From Rhynchopus euleeides (taxonomy: Eukaryota; Euglenozoa; Diplonemea; Diplonemida; Diplonemidae), in NCBI GenBank assembly GCA_963210315.1, contig OY723296.1, forward strand, positions 186,001 to 250,000: a stretch of DNA of 64,000 bases, given 5' to 3'. The notes under the pieces are model-generated. The model saw only the letters and a list, made by a program, of their open reading frames with translations, searched no databases and was not told the origin of the DNA. The first letter of the stretch is position 1. Each line of letters begins with the position of its first letter. The translations under genes and the position numbers were made by a program. Below are positions 51,655 to 61,256 of this stretch, piece after piece.

Positions 51655-53332
51655 GAAAAAAAGTTTTTTTCTAAGAATTTTGTTAGGGGAATTTTTTTCT
51701 AAGGTTGTTTCGCAGAGGAAAAAACTTTTTCTAAGTTTTCCCCAGTCGACAGGGCGCGCACAAGGATGGAAGGGAAGTCTGTCCCACGTACCGTTCGCCT
51801 TGCTGGCCAACTGGAGAGCCAGACGTTCACTACCGTGGCCTCCGGCGGCTGGGGGGCTCCGCCCCCCAGACCCCCCTGTGGCGTACGTCTCGTACTCAAG
51901 TCCTTCGAATCCCATCAAGTCGGGGTCCAACCACTCCAGTCGCCTCTGAGGACGCAGCCAACTCGCACAGAATCTGTACGCCCACACGAACAGATGTTCG
52001 CTACCGTGGCCTCCGGCGGCTGGGGGGCACCGCCCCCCAGACCCCCAATGTAGCGTGTGCCCGTCCATCTATCTCACTTCCCCGGGTACAGTGCAGCGTA
52101 GGAGGTCAGCGCCGCATCCATGAAGCGCTTCTTCGAAGCCTGACTGACATCGGACAGGAGGTCGGGCTTCCCCACCTGGGAGGTACACTTGCCGCGTTCG
52201 CGACATGCGTGACACGCGACACGCTCCCTGAAACGTGAGTGTGCCTTGCTAACACGGGCATTTCAACGGTCTGCCGGCGACCGTTCCCCAAACCAGTAAA
52301 CCAGCAGTTTTGGAAAATCGGAGAGATCACCCTACTGCGCTGAATATGGTGCGCACCATTGCAAAAATCCCCGGGAGCTTTTGGGCTTTCAGACCTGAAG
52401 GGGCCAGCAGGTGGGTGGCGTCGGGGAGTGGCAGCTTTGTAACTGTCCTCCAGCTGCTGGCATGTCCAGCCCTGCGAGAGTGCCAAGGTGTATTGAGTCC
52501 CTGCGGAGCACAACCCCCGATGAGAACGAGCGCCAGGTGATCCTCATTCATTTTCAGCTGTAACGCGCATGAGGGGCACTCTCTGCCGCAAGCATCTCTG
52601 GGCATCACTCGAGAGCTGTCACATGATGACGCGGAGAGAAATCAGAGAAAAAGTCCCGCCTGACGGGCACGCGCCTGGAAACTGTGGGGGGGCGAGCAAA
52701 AAATCCCTTGTAAAAATTCTTAGAAAAAACCTGGTTCCCCGACCCAAAAAACCTGGAAAAAGGGCTCGTTCCCCGCCCAGGCCTGCAGAACACTGCAACT
52801 TCTTTTTGCAATGTTGGTCATTGTTGCAGTCACTCCGCCGAACAACAGCGTGGAGGTGGAGGTGGAGGGGGGGGGTTTTTTTTTGGCACTGCGAGAGCTA
52901 GGCTACTGCGGGGGGGGGGGGGTATATTTTTGGTGCGGACCCAGAGGGGGTGAGGGGGGCCCTTCGCTGCAGAGATACACAGAAAAGAGAGTCCGCCTCA
53001 CAGAAGGGGTGACAACCTGACACAGCTTGGCACAGAGCGAAGGCTTTGCCCCCCCCCCCCCCGAGAGCGAAGAGCGGACCGCTGCGCTCACTCGTATGAC
53101 ATATTTATATCTCTTTCTCACGCCGACGTCGCTGGAGGGGCCACAGAAGGGGCGGGGGGGGCGGGGGGCAAACTGGGCCCCACCGACTCGTCGGCGAGCT
53201 GCCACAGGGAGGGGGGTAGTCGCGTGGCTGAGTGGCTGGGTGGCTAGCTTGGTGGGGGTTGGGGAGCAGCAGTCAGCCCGAGGTTGATTGTTCTACCCCT
53301 CCCATTGTCCCCGCGGCCCGGAGGGGGCTGCT
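51655..53332. other. Intergenic with short repeats
   Basis: No gene supported. Two copies of a 45-50-bp repeat (TACCGTGGCCTCCGGCGGCT, then a GGGGGGC hairpin and CCAGACCCCC) lie at about 51827-51874 and 52000-52047. A MITE-like repeat copy is at 52960-53044. AAATTCTTAGAAAAAA at 52715-52730 is an inverse of the word flanking the retrotransposon. Confidence 0.5.
52960..53044. repeat. ~100-bp MITE-like repeat, copy 2
   Basis: Same-strand relative of 15730-15832: CCCTTCGCTGCAGAGAT through CCGCCTCACAGAAGGGGTGA to CAGAGCGAAGGC. Confidence 0.6.
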
Positions 53333-54499
53333 CTATTTGGTCTTCTTGCTCTCGGCGTCCTGCTTCCGGCGTGTCTCGCGGCGGGTGGCAGTCTTCTTCT
53401 TCGTCTCTGCGCATGGTGTGGGGTGGGCAAAGGGTGGCAGCAACGCTGGGGAGCCCGGGCAGAGGGTGAGGACTCTGCACGCTTGGTGGCGACACGCTTT
53501 GACACGGAGGCAAGGGTGGGGGTATTCCGATAAAGAAGGCTCATAAACACAAAGGCTGTCGCATACCTTCAAGGATCTTGTCCATGTTGAAGTACCGCTC
53601 GATCTGTGCGGGAGAGTACTCATGCAGGTACGACACGTCGGTCTTTCCCTTCTCGGGGAGGCGCTTGACCTCCTTGCCGTTCTTGAACAGCACCATCGAC
53701 GGCATGTGCTTCGACAGAGCAGAGTCGTCGATCTCCAGCTTCTGGATGACAGGCTGTGCGAAGGCACGCCCCGCGTCAATCTTGGTGAACTTGCAGAAGT
53801 CGTTCGAGTACTTCGCGCTCATCTCTGCAAAAACAGGGTTGAACTGCCGCGACGCGCCGCTCTTCTGCCAGCTGGCCCACACGTTGATGAACCAGTAGAC
53901 CTGTGCCTGCTCCTTCTCTTGCCCGACCGGGCTGAAGACAATGTCGAACATCTTCTTCTTGTCCATCTTCACAAACTTGCGGTGCGGCGTCTCGAAGCTG
54001 GGCTCAGACGTCTGCAACAGCAAAGGGGTGCGGGTGTGTTAACAAATGGGGCACAAACCCTCCCCCACACCCCCCAGCAACACGTTGCGGCAACAACCCC
54101 CCTGAACTCGCTTGCAAGGCATACCACAAAGAAGATGAAAATCCACAGCCCGATGAAGTAGAACGGGTAGTACCAGTCAGCGATGAACAGCGTCACACAG
54201 ATGCACGCCTTTGAGAACCCGATGGCCATGCTGATGAGCTCGTGGGCAGACTTCGCACGGAACGCCCGCGTCATGACAACCATCCCGAGGCACGCCCAGA
54301 TCTGCTTCTCACGGGGGATGCCCGTCATGTCATTGCCGACCAGCTCGTCGTACCACTTCTCCTCCTCAACAGTCCGGAAGTCGCGCGACGCAAGCTCGAG
54401 CCGCGCATACGCAAACAGACCGAAGGCAATGTAGTGAAGCAGGTAGTACACCTGGGTGTAGTGGTTCAGCCACGCCCCAACAGTCTCCGCAACACGCAT
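53333..54499 (-). CDS. TMX2: Thioredoxin-related transmembrane protein 2
   Basis: Three exons: 54499-54125, 54011-53567 and 53406-53333. Introns of 113 and 160 bases start GTATGC and end GCAG; the product is 297 residues. N-terminal half: several hydrophobic segments (YYLLHYIAFGLFAYA, CICVTLFIADWYYPFYFIGL) forming the membrane part. C-terminal half: a thioredoxin-like fold with VYWFINVWASWQKSGASRQF, FCKFTKIDAGRAFAQ, HMPSMVLFKNGKEV. The active-site position reads WQKSG with no CxxC, in line with TMX2, which has an atypical site. The protein ends KKTK, a dilysine ER-retrieval signal as in animal TMX2, created only by splicing to exon 3. Likely ER/mitochondria-contact protein. Confidence 0.92.
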
Positions 54500-54982
54500 G
54501 GTTCCCCGCTCACTATCTGTCGCCCCTCTGTGAAGGATGGGGATAAGCAGGTGCTGTGCTGTGATGGACGCGGGGGGGAGCGAGGCGCACGGCACGACGG
54601 GACGGGGGCGACAATAAAGGGAGGCGGCTGAGTGTCTGCTTACCTTGCATGGCTTGCCTTTAGGCCTCTATATCGCCAAGATCATGTCAGAGGGGCGGCG
54701 CAGAGTTAATACTCTCGGGTTTCGTGTGGGGGTGTGGGGGGGTCAGCACGACATCAATACACTCATATCTAGCACGATCCCCGCAACCAACCACCTCACG
54801 CCACGATTTTGCGGAGGGTTCTGTTTGTGGGAGAGCGCCAACACACAACACTCCCACCCTTGTGGCCCAGTGCACCAGTGGTCCCCCTCCTGCCCTGCAT
54901 CCCCGCCCCCCCCACCCCCGAATTGTTCAATTCGACCAACCGATCAAATGTGTTCGATCCCCTCCACGCCGCGACACGCCCT
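54500..54982. other. Spacer between TMX2 and PIGV
   Basis: No gene seen. The upstream open extension of TMX2 exon 1 is not conserved sequence. Confidence 0.5.
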
Positions 54983-56458
54983 TTATGTCCAGGGGTAGAA
55001 GTTGGCAAACAGGAGCGGCCCGAGCAGCTGCCACGCGATGAGGTAGGTCGCGAGGGCCGTGCGCTGCAGGGGGCTGCCGGCGCGCAGGACACGCCCCGCC
55101 TCCCAATACACGGGGGGGCAGGCCGCCAGCAGGCGCGGCAGGATCTGGACGTGCGACACCAGCACTCCCACACACAGCAGTGCGGCGAGGTGGAGGGCTG
55201 CAACCACCTGCCCGTCCTCCGCGAGGCTGCCCCCTGTGCACAGCCGTGCGGCGCAGCGCATGCGCGACGCATCCCCGCAGACACCACGCGCAACAGCGCT
55301 GCCCGCCAGGAGGACCATCGGCGCTGCCAGCGCAAAGTTGGGGATCTGCGCCACAGTGTAATACCGCAGGAACCCCACATTCCAATACTCGCTCTGGATG
55401 TGGGCGTAGAAGCGGTAGAACGGCACACCCCCGCAGGGGTCCGCGGGGATGTGCCCCTCGCCACCACCCCCACCCCCCCCGCAGTACACCCCCCAGAGCC
55501 ACCGCTGCCATGCGAAGGGCGCAGCCACGACGCACGCCGCGCAGGCCAGCGCCGGGAGGGCGCCGCGCAGCCCCGGGGCCCGCAGCCCCACCCACACAAA
55601 ATACCCCGCCAGCACCGCCCCGTTGGCCCGCGTGAAGGCGGCGGCGACCGCTGCGAGGCAGGCAGCGAGGAGCCACCCCAGAGACCCCCTGGCGGTGCCG
55701 CTTGGGCACAGGTGTGATGGCGGCACATCCCTGGCGGTGGCGGTGGTGGCGGCGCGCCGCCACCACCACCAGGGAGGGTGGCCCGGGTGGGTGCGGTCGA
55801 CCTGCTCGGCGGCTCTCAGCAGCAGCAGGAGAGCAGCCATCGAGAGGAGGCAGAACAACGCCTCAGAATATGCTGCCGACAGGAACACGCCTGCTGGGGA
55901 GAGGGCGTAGGCGGCGGCTGCGGCGCGGGGGTGCGGGACGCGGAGGGCGGAGGTGGCCCTCTGGAACAGCGGGACGGAGAGGACGAACGCCGCGTTGCTG
56001 AGGAGCACCCCGGCGGCGGTGGCGGCGCACGGGGTGGGGTGTGCCCAGCCAGAGAGGAGGGTGGAGACCCACCGGCAGGCCGCTGGGAACAGCGGCTGGA
56101 AGGCGGCGAAGTGTGAGAAGCGGTAGGCACCCTCCACGGCGATGTCCCGGAAGAATACCCCGTCCCAATGCCCCAAGCAGCGGAGGGGGCAGCGAGCTGT
56201 GCTGAGGAGGTCCGGCCCAGGGTCAGCAGGCAGCCATTGGGGCCAGGGTGGCTGCATCGAGGCGGTGGGGTCCCCAAGGGCTCCGCTCTCGTCGTAGTCA
56301 TGTATGAGGGAGTCGCTGAGGAGTGCTGCTGCGACGACTGCGGCACGCACAGCCACGGCGAGGTGCCATGCCGGGCGGGGTGGAGGGGGGACGCGGGAGG
56401 GGGGGGAGGGGTCCGCAGGGCGACAGGCAGTGGGTTGGCCCAGTGCAGGCCGCTTCAT
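54983..56458 (-). CDS. PIGV: GPI mannosyltransferase 2 (PIG-V)
   Basis: A 491-residue polytopic ER membrane enzyme that adds the second mannose to the GPI-anchor precursor from dolichol-phosphate-mannose. From the Met at 56458: a short Pro-rich cytosolic start, then many hydrophobic segments. Signature regions: LGHWDGVFFRDIAVEGAY with the lumenal acidic residue, FAAFQPLFPAA, AAYSEALFCLLSMAALLLL, FTRANGAVLAGYFVW, HIQSEYWNVGFLRYY and a FANFYPWT C-terminus close to that of animal PIG-V. Alanine-rich segments reflect GC content. Single exon. The frame is open for another 160 codons upstream, but that part is Pro/His-rich and not PIG-V-like. Confidence 0.92.
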   Translation of the reverse strand: MKRPALGQPTACRPADPSPPSRVPPPPRPAWHLAVAVRAAVVAAALLSDSLIHDYDESGALGDPTASMQPPWPQWLPADPGPDLLSTARCPLRCLGHWDGVFFRDIAVEGAYRFSHFAAFQPLFPAACRWVSTLLSGWAHPTPCAATAAGVLLSNAAFVLSVPLFQRATSALRVPHPRAAAAAYALSPAGVFLSAAYSEALFCLLSMAALLLLLRAAEQVDRTHPGHPPWWWWRRAATTATARDVPPSHLCPSGTARGSLGWLLAACLAAVAAAFTRANGAVLAGYFVWVGLRAPGLRGALPALACAACVVAAPFAWQRWLWGVYCGGGGGGGEGHIPADPCGGVPFYRFYAHIQSEYWNVGFLRYYTVAQIPNFALAAPMVLLAGSAVARGVCGDASRMRCAARLCTGGSLAEDGQVVAALHLAALLCVGVLVSHVQILPRLLAACPPVYWEAGRVLRAGSPLQRTALATYLIAWQLLGPLLFANFYPWT

Positions 56459-56689
56459 TCCCGCAGGGGAGGGGGGGTGGGGGGACCTCAGGGGGATTGG
56501 GAGGGGGTGGTGGTGGTGGTGTTTGAACAGTGTATTGTGGGGAGGTGTTCGCTTGTAGTTCTGCGAACAGGCAAGGTAGGATAAAAGGGGGCGAAACAGG
56601 GGGGGGGGGGGGCAAAAGGTAGGATGTGGAAGTGATTGTTTTGCGGTTGTAAAAGGGGGGGGGGGGTGTATCGCGGTTGTAACATTTGT

Positions 56690-57050
56690 GGATAACTGTC
56701 GACTTTTGCAGTGTTGGCAGTGATCGTATGAGATCCCTGCCGGTGCTTCGAAGATTGGCGCGTTCATGCGAGCGTCGTGCCAAAATGCAAGAATTCGTGT
56801 CAGAATTTGCGTAATCGTTTCGTCCGTGGCCTTGAGTGGTGCATGGAGTACTTCAGGAATCAGGGAGAATAAGGGGTGATGCACCGGAGGTTTGCTGAGG
56901 TTCTCCGGTATCGCAACTTCTATCTTCCTTTCAGGCATTCCTCCCGAACCACGGGTCGGAGAATGATATGCAAGACTACAAATGCGGTCACGGAGTGCGG
57001 CGATCAGACAGCCTGCTTCCGCCTGAAGGAGACCTAGATGAGTAACCTAC
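56690..57050 (-). pseudogene. Minus-strand coding-like fragment upstream of PIGV
   Basis: Between about 57040 and 56690 the minus strand reads as plausible protein (AGCLIAALRDRICSLAYH, MPERKIEVAIPENLSKPP, then TDETITQILTRILAFWHDAR), including an ATG at 56938, before degenerating into Pro/His runs that continue in frame to PIGV. No family recognised. It could be a remnant, an upstream exon or a transposon fragment. Confidence 0.3.
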
Positions 57051-57101
57051 ACAGCATGTCGGCTCATCACCCCACTTTGGCCACCATTATCCAACGTATC
57101 C

Positions 57102-57167
57102 GGGTCGGATCATCGTGGCCGTCTTCCACCTTGTTTGAGGTGGAAGACGGCCACGATGATCCGACCC
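57102..57167. repeat. Perfect 30-bp inverted repeat (hairpin)
   Basis: Arms 57102-57131 and 57138-57167 are exact inverse complements (GGGTCGGATCATCGTGGCCG at the outer end) around a six-base loop. The whole hairpin lies in a plus-strand frame (57038-57271) that is probably fortuitous. Confidence 0.9.
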
Positions 57168-57406
57168 CGGAGAAGTTCAACAACGCTGGCGTGACACAGA
57201 CGAGTGGCATTGACGACCCGTCTCAGTTGATTGAGGACAGGCCCAAGGATGTCTACAGTGTTTTTACGTAAAGGAGAGCGAAGCAGCGGCCGTCACCACT
57301 CTCGACCACTTTGCCGCTCAGAGCCTCTGAGACGAGGGACGATTCGCTCAATTGGGCATCAGTATACACAGCATCACAACAGCATAGCAGCGCAGGGGGG
57401 GGGGGT

Positions 57407-59164
57407 AGGGGGGGTCAAATGGGGGTGACAAACACGATTTTTCAAAAAACCGGCGCAGAGGCCCCAAAGCCCCCGTAAACCCTCCAAACCCCCCCAGATC
57501 GGTCCGGAAACCCATCGAACCCCACTTTTCCACCATTCCGGGCACCTCAGGTGCCCGAATTGGGGTACCTAAATTTTGTGCCACCGTTTGGTACCGGACA
57601 GTGCCACTGTGTGGGAGGTTGGAAAAGAAAATGCCCCAACACACCACATCTGAGGGTTGCAATGCATGTTGCTTGCCAACCACGTCATCCGGTGGGTGTC
57701 AGGCGCTATGTAGGTGGCATGAGCCAGGTCTTCGATGTGTTCTGGTTTGTATATGTACCTCCCTGCCTGCGGCACAGGCACTGCCTTTTTTTTTTTTCCA
57801 TGTCGCTCCCGTTGGTCACTTCGCTGCTTTGAGTCAGCCACGTGGCGGAAGCCGGACCGCAGGGAGGGGCGTTGCGCCCGTTGACGCCTCTCACTCCTCA
57901 TGTGCCTTGAGTAGCTGCCAGGTGGGTCTGCTTTGAGGCGGGGAATCGCGTCAGGCCAAACAGCCACTGCGAGGACGTCTCCCCTAAAAGAAAAGAAAGA
58001 ATGTGGGAAGGGGACGGGGGTGGGATGGGTGGGCAGCGCAAGCCGGAAGGAGCGCCTCCCATGGGGCGGAAGCTCACCCGACAGCATAAAATGCTGCGAA
58101 AACAACAAAAAAAGGGAAAATAAACCACGCACACCACAACATCAATAAAACCAAAGCCGTGCAGAAAGGGCCCCTCCGCATATATGAAACAGGGCACACA
58201 GCGGAAAAAGAGTTACCAGAGCTTGCTTTAGTTTCCCCTCGGAGGAGGGTAATCACAGGGGGCGCCACGTGAAGGCAGCAAGTTGGATTTTATCCCCCCT
58301 GGAGGCCGCTGTGGGGATGTAGGTGGCATGAGCCAGGTCTTCGATGTGTTCTGGCTTGTATATGTACCTCCCTGCCTGCGGCACAGGCACTGCCTTTGTC
58401 CCCCACACCAGCCACAGAGAGCGTATTGTACTCGGTCCACGGTTGCTGATTCATTGTGATGCGTTGTATCCTCGAGTGAACGTCACACACTAGTGGCACC
58501 ACCACCCGCCATCCGAGAGCTGTATTGACTTTGCGCCCTTCCGTTGCATTCACCTCGCCACGCATATTGCACCGTTCAGTACCAGTGCTCTTGGGCCAGG
58601 CAAAGTAGACCGCAGCAACTACCAATTCTGGCACAATGGGTACCACGACAGCGCACTTCGTGTGTTCCCGGAATGTACAGCTCGTGTTGCAACAGTCGTT
58701 GTCAACACATCCCGGTTGTGGAGCACTGCTGCACAGGAATCACACGACCATCTGGACTTGTTCCGTACCTACAGGCAGCCTCCCGGTGCATGGTGGCAGG
58801 GAGGTACATATACAAGCCAGAACACATCGAAGACCTGGCTAATGCCACCTACATAGCGCCTGACACCCACCGGATGACGTGGTTGGCAAGCAACATGCAT
58901 TGCAACCCTCAGATGTGGTGTGTTGGGGCATTTTCTTTTCCAACCTCCCACACAGTGGCACTGTCCGGTACCAAACGGTGGCACAAAATTTAGGTACCCC
59001 AATTCGGGCACCTGAGGTGCCCGGAATGGTGGAAAAGTGGGGTTCGATGGGTTTCCGGACCGATCTGGGGGGGTTTGGAGGGTTTACGGGGGCTTTGGGG
59101 CCTCTGCGCCGGTTTTTTGAAAAATCGTGTTTGTCCACGTAAAAGGGTGGCATTTGACCCCCCC
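57407..59164. mobile_element. Long-TIR foldback element (copy 2) with internal insertion
   Basis: Same family as 24217-25363: seven-G tips GGGGGGGTCAAAT, TA on both sides (57405-57406, 59165-59166). It is 1,758 bp because 528 bases (57789-58316) are inserted, flanked by an 81-bp direct duplication (57708-57788 and 58317-58397, one mismatch). The outer left flank is a poly-G tract following GCATCACAACAGCATAGCAG, a word found upstream of WD40 genes. Confidence 0.88.
57789..58316 (-). mobile_element. Retroposon-like insertion with poly(A) tail and 81-bp duplication
   Basis: On the plus strand the insert begins with a poly-T run, so on the minus strand it ends in poly-A, and it is flanked by an 81-bp target duplication. 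This fits reverse-transcribed RNA inserted on the minus strand. The interior has no recognised gene; a pyrimidine stretch ending TTCTTTTAG at about 57988 looks like an unspliced acceptor. Confidence 0.65.
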
Positions 59165-59166
59165 TA

Positions 59167-60976
59167 CTGGGGGGGGCTAAATAGAAGGGGGGGGTCAAAT
59201 ACAAGGGGGGGGGGGCCTATTAGAAGGGGGGGGTCTGAAAATTCGAAATCCATAAAAATTTTCGCCGAATACAAGGGGGGGGGGCTTGTATTCGGCGGAA
59301 GCCGAATTTCAGCCAAATTTCAAATTTTCAGCCTGTTTTTCCAGTCATAACAGGCACCCCATGGTCAAAATGACCCCACTGCGGTCCGCACGGAATCCAA
59401 GCATTCAAAGGAACGGGGTTTTGGACACCAGTGTGGGGGTCATCGCAGGTTGCTGACTCCCGGGAATATCCCCCCATTATCAGGAGCCAAACCAGACCCA
59501 CATTTCATGAGTGAAACTTGGCACCTCCACCCACAAAATGACCCCACCACGATCCGCACGGATTCCGAATAGTGCAATGGAAGGCGAAAATCGCGATTCC
59601 ACGAGGTCACCTGGGGCAAAATTCACCAAAATTTGGAAAATTCGGCTTCCGCCGAATACAAGCCCCCCCCCCCCTAGGGGGGGTCAAATGGGGGTGACAA
59701 ACACGATTTTTCAAAAAACCGGCGCAGAGGCCCCAAAGCCCCCGTAAACCCTCCAAACCCCCCCAGATCGGTCCGGAAACCCATCGAACCCCACTTTTCC
59801 ACCATTCCGGGCACCTCAGGTGCCCGAATTGGGGTACCTAAATTTTGTGCCACCGTTTGGTACCGTACAGTGCCACTGTGTGGGAGGTTGGAAAAGAAAA
59901 TGCCCCAACACACCACATCTGAGGGTTGCAATGCATGTTGCTTGCCAACCACGTCATCCGGTGGGTGTCAGGCGCTATGTAGGTGGCATCAGCCAGGTCT
60001 TCGATGTGTTCTGGCTTGTATATGTACCTCCCTGCCTGCGGCACAGGCACTGCCTTTGTCCCCCACACCAGCCACAGAGAGCGTATTGTACTCGGTCCAC
60101 GGTTGCTGATTCATTGTGATGCGTTGTATCCTCGAGTGAACGTCACACACTAGTGACACCACCACCCGCCATCCGAGAGCTGTATTGACTTTGCGCGCTT
60201 CCGTTGCATTCACCTCGCCACGCATATTGCACTGTTCAGTACCAGTGCTCTTGGGCCAGGCAAAGTAGACCGCAGCAAGTACCAATTCTGGCACAATGGG
60301 TACCACGACAGCGCACTTCGTGTGTTCCCGGAATGTACAGCTCGTGTTGCAACAGTCGTTGTCAACACATCCCGGTTGTGGAGCACTGCTGCACAGGAAT
60401 CACACGACCATCTGGACTTGTTCCGTACCTACAGGCAGCCTCCCGGTGCATGGTGGCAGGGAGGTACATATACAAGCCAGAACTCATCGAAGACCTGGCT
60501 AATGCCACCTACATAGCGCCTGACACCCACCGGATGACGTGGTTGGCAAGCAACATGCATTGCAACCCTCAGATGTGGTGTGTTGGGGCATTTTCTTTTC
60601 CAACCTCCCACACAGTGGCACTGTCCGGTACCAAACGGTGGCACAAAATTTAGGTACCCCAATTCGGGCACCTGAGGTGCCCGGAATGGTGGAAAAGTGG
60701 GGTTCGATGGGTTTCCGGACCGATCTGGGGGGGTTTGGAGGGTTTACGGGGGCTTTGGGGCCTCTGCGCCGGTTTTTTGAAAAATCGTGTTTGTCCACGT
60801 AAAAGGGTGGCATTTGACCCCCCCTACCCCCCCCCCCCCTTGTATTTGACCCCCCCCTTCTATTTGGCCACCCACTGCAAAAATTGCCTAAAATTTTGGG
60901 CCCTCGAAAACCCCCAAAAAAACTCGATCCTACGCCGAATACAAGGGGGGGGGGGCTTCTATTTAGCCCCCCCCAG
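59167..60976. mobile_element. Element with CTGGGGGGGGCTAAATAGAAG termini, split by a nested element
   Basis: Ends CTGGGGGGGGCTAAATAGAAG (left) and its exact inverse (right); TA at 59165-59166 and 60977-60978. Without the nested copy at 59677-60824 it is about 0.66 kb. The interior has repeated GGGGGGG-plus-AATACAAG blocks and two copies of the AAAATGACCCCAC...CCGCACGGA motif (59367-59410, 59535-59571). Related to 17382-18465. Confidence 0.83.
59677..60824. mobile_element. Long-TIR foldback element (copy 3), nested
   Basis: 1,148 bp, nearly identical to 24217-25363. TA at 59675-59676 and 60825-60826, again between poly-C tracts. Inserted into the element at 59167-60976. Near identity of distant copies implies recent movement. 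Confidence 0.9.
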
Positions 60977-61256
60977 TAGGGGGGGGGGGGGGTGACTCAG
61001 GGGGCTGCTTGGGTGCTTGTGCTTTCAGGCTGTGCTGTTCGAAGTGCAAAGCCTCAGTGGTGGTGACCAGTGCCGCAGCGAAGGTTAGATCAAGCGGGGC
61101 ATTCGGTCATGGAAAACGGTTCTCTGGGAAAAACACGACAAAGGTGGGGTTTGGGATAACCAATTGAAGCAGTAATTCAAATCGCACAGGATTGCCTTCG
61201 TATCTGGGGCGCCTGTCATTCAGATTCTCTGGGAATCGCTGTCACGATGTTGTGAT
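60977..61256. repeat. WD40-family flank resumed after transposon nest
   Basis: After TA and a poly-G tract, the family spacer (GGGCTGCTTGGGTGCTTGTG, AAAACGGTTCTCTGGGAAAA) resumes, showing the nest inserted into a WD40-unit boundary. Confidence 0.75.

Noticed and set aside
53969..54110. TMX2 exon 1 extended past 54125 and exon 2 extended upstream as separate proteins
   Set aside because: A GTATGC...CAG intron joins them in phase and yields the expected TMX2 order, so they are one gene.
57038..57271. Plus-strand 77-codon frame
   Set aside because: Its middle is the perfect hairpin, so the apparent protein is largely a palindrome read-through.
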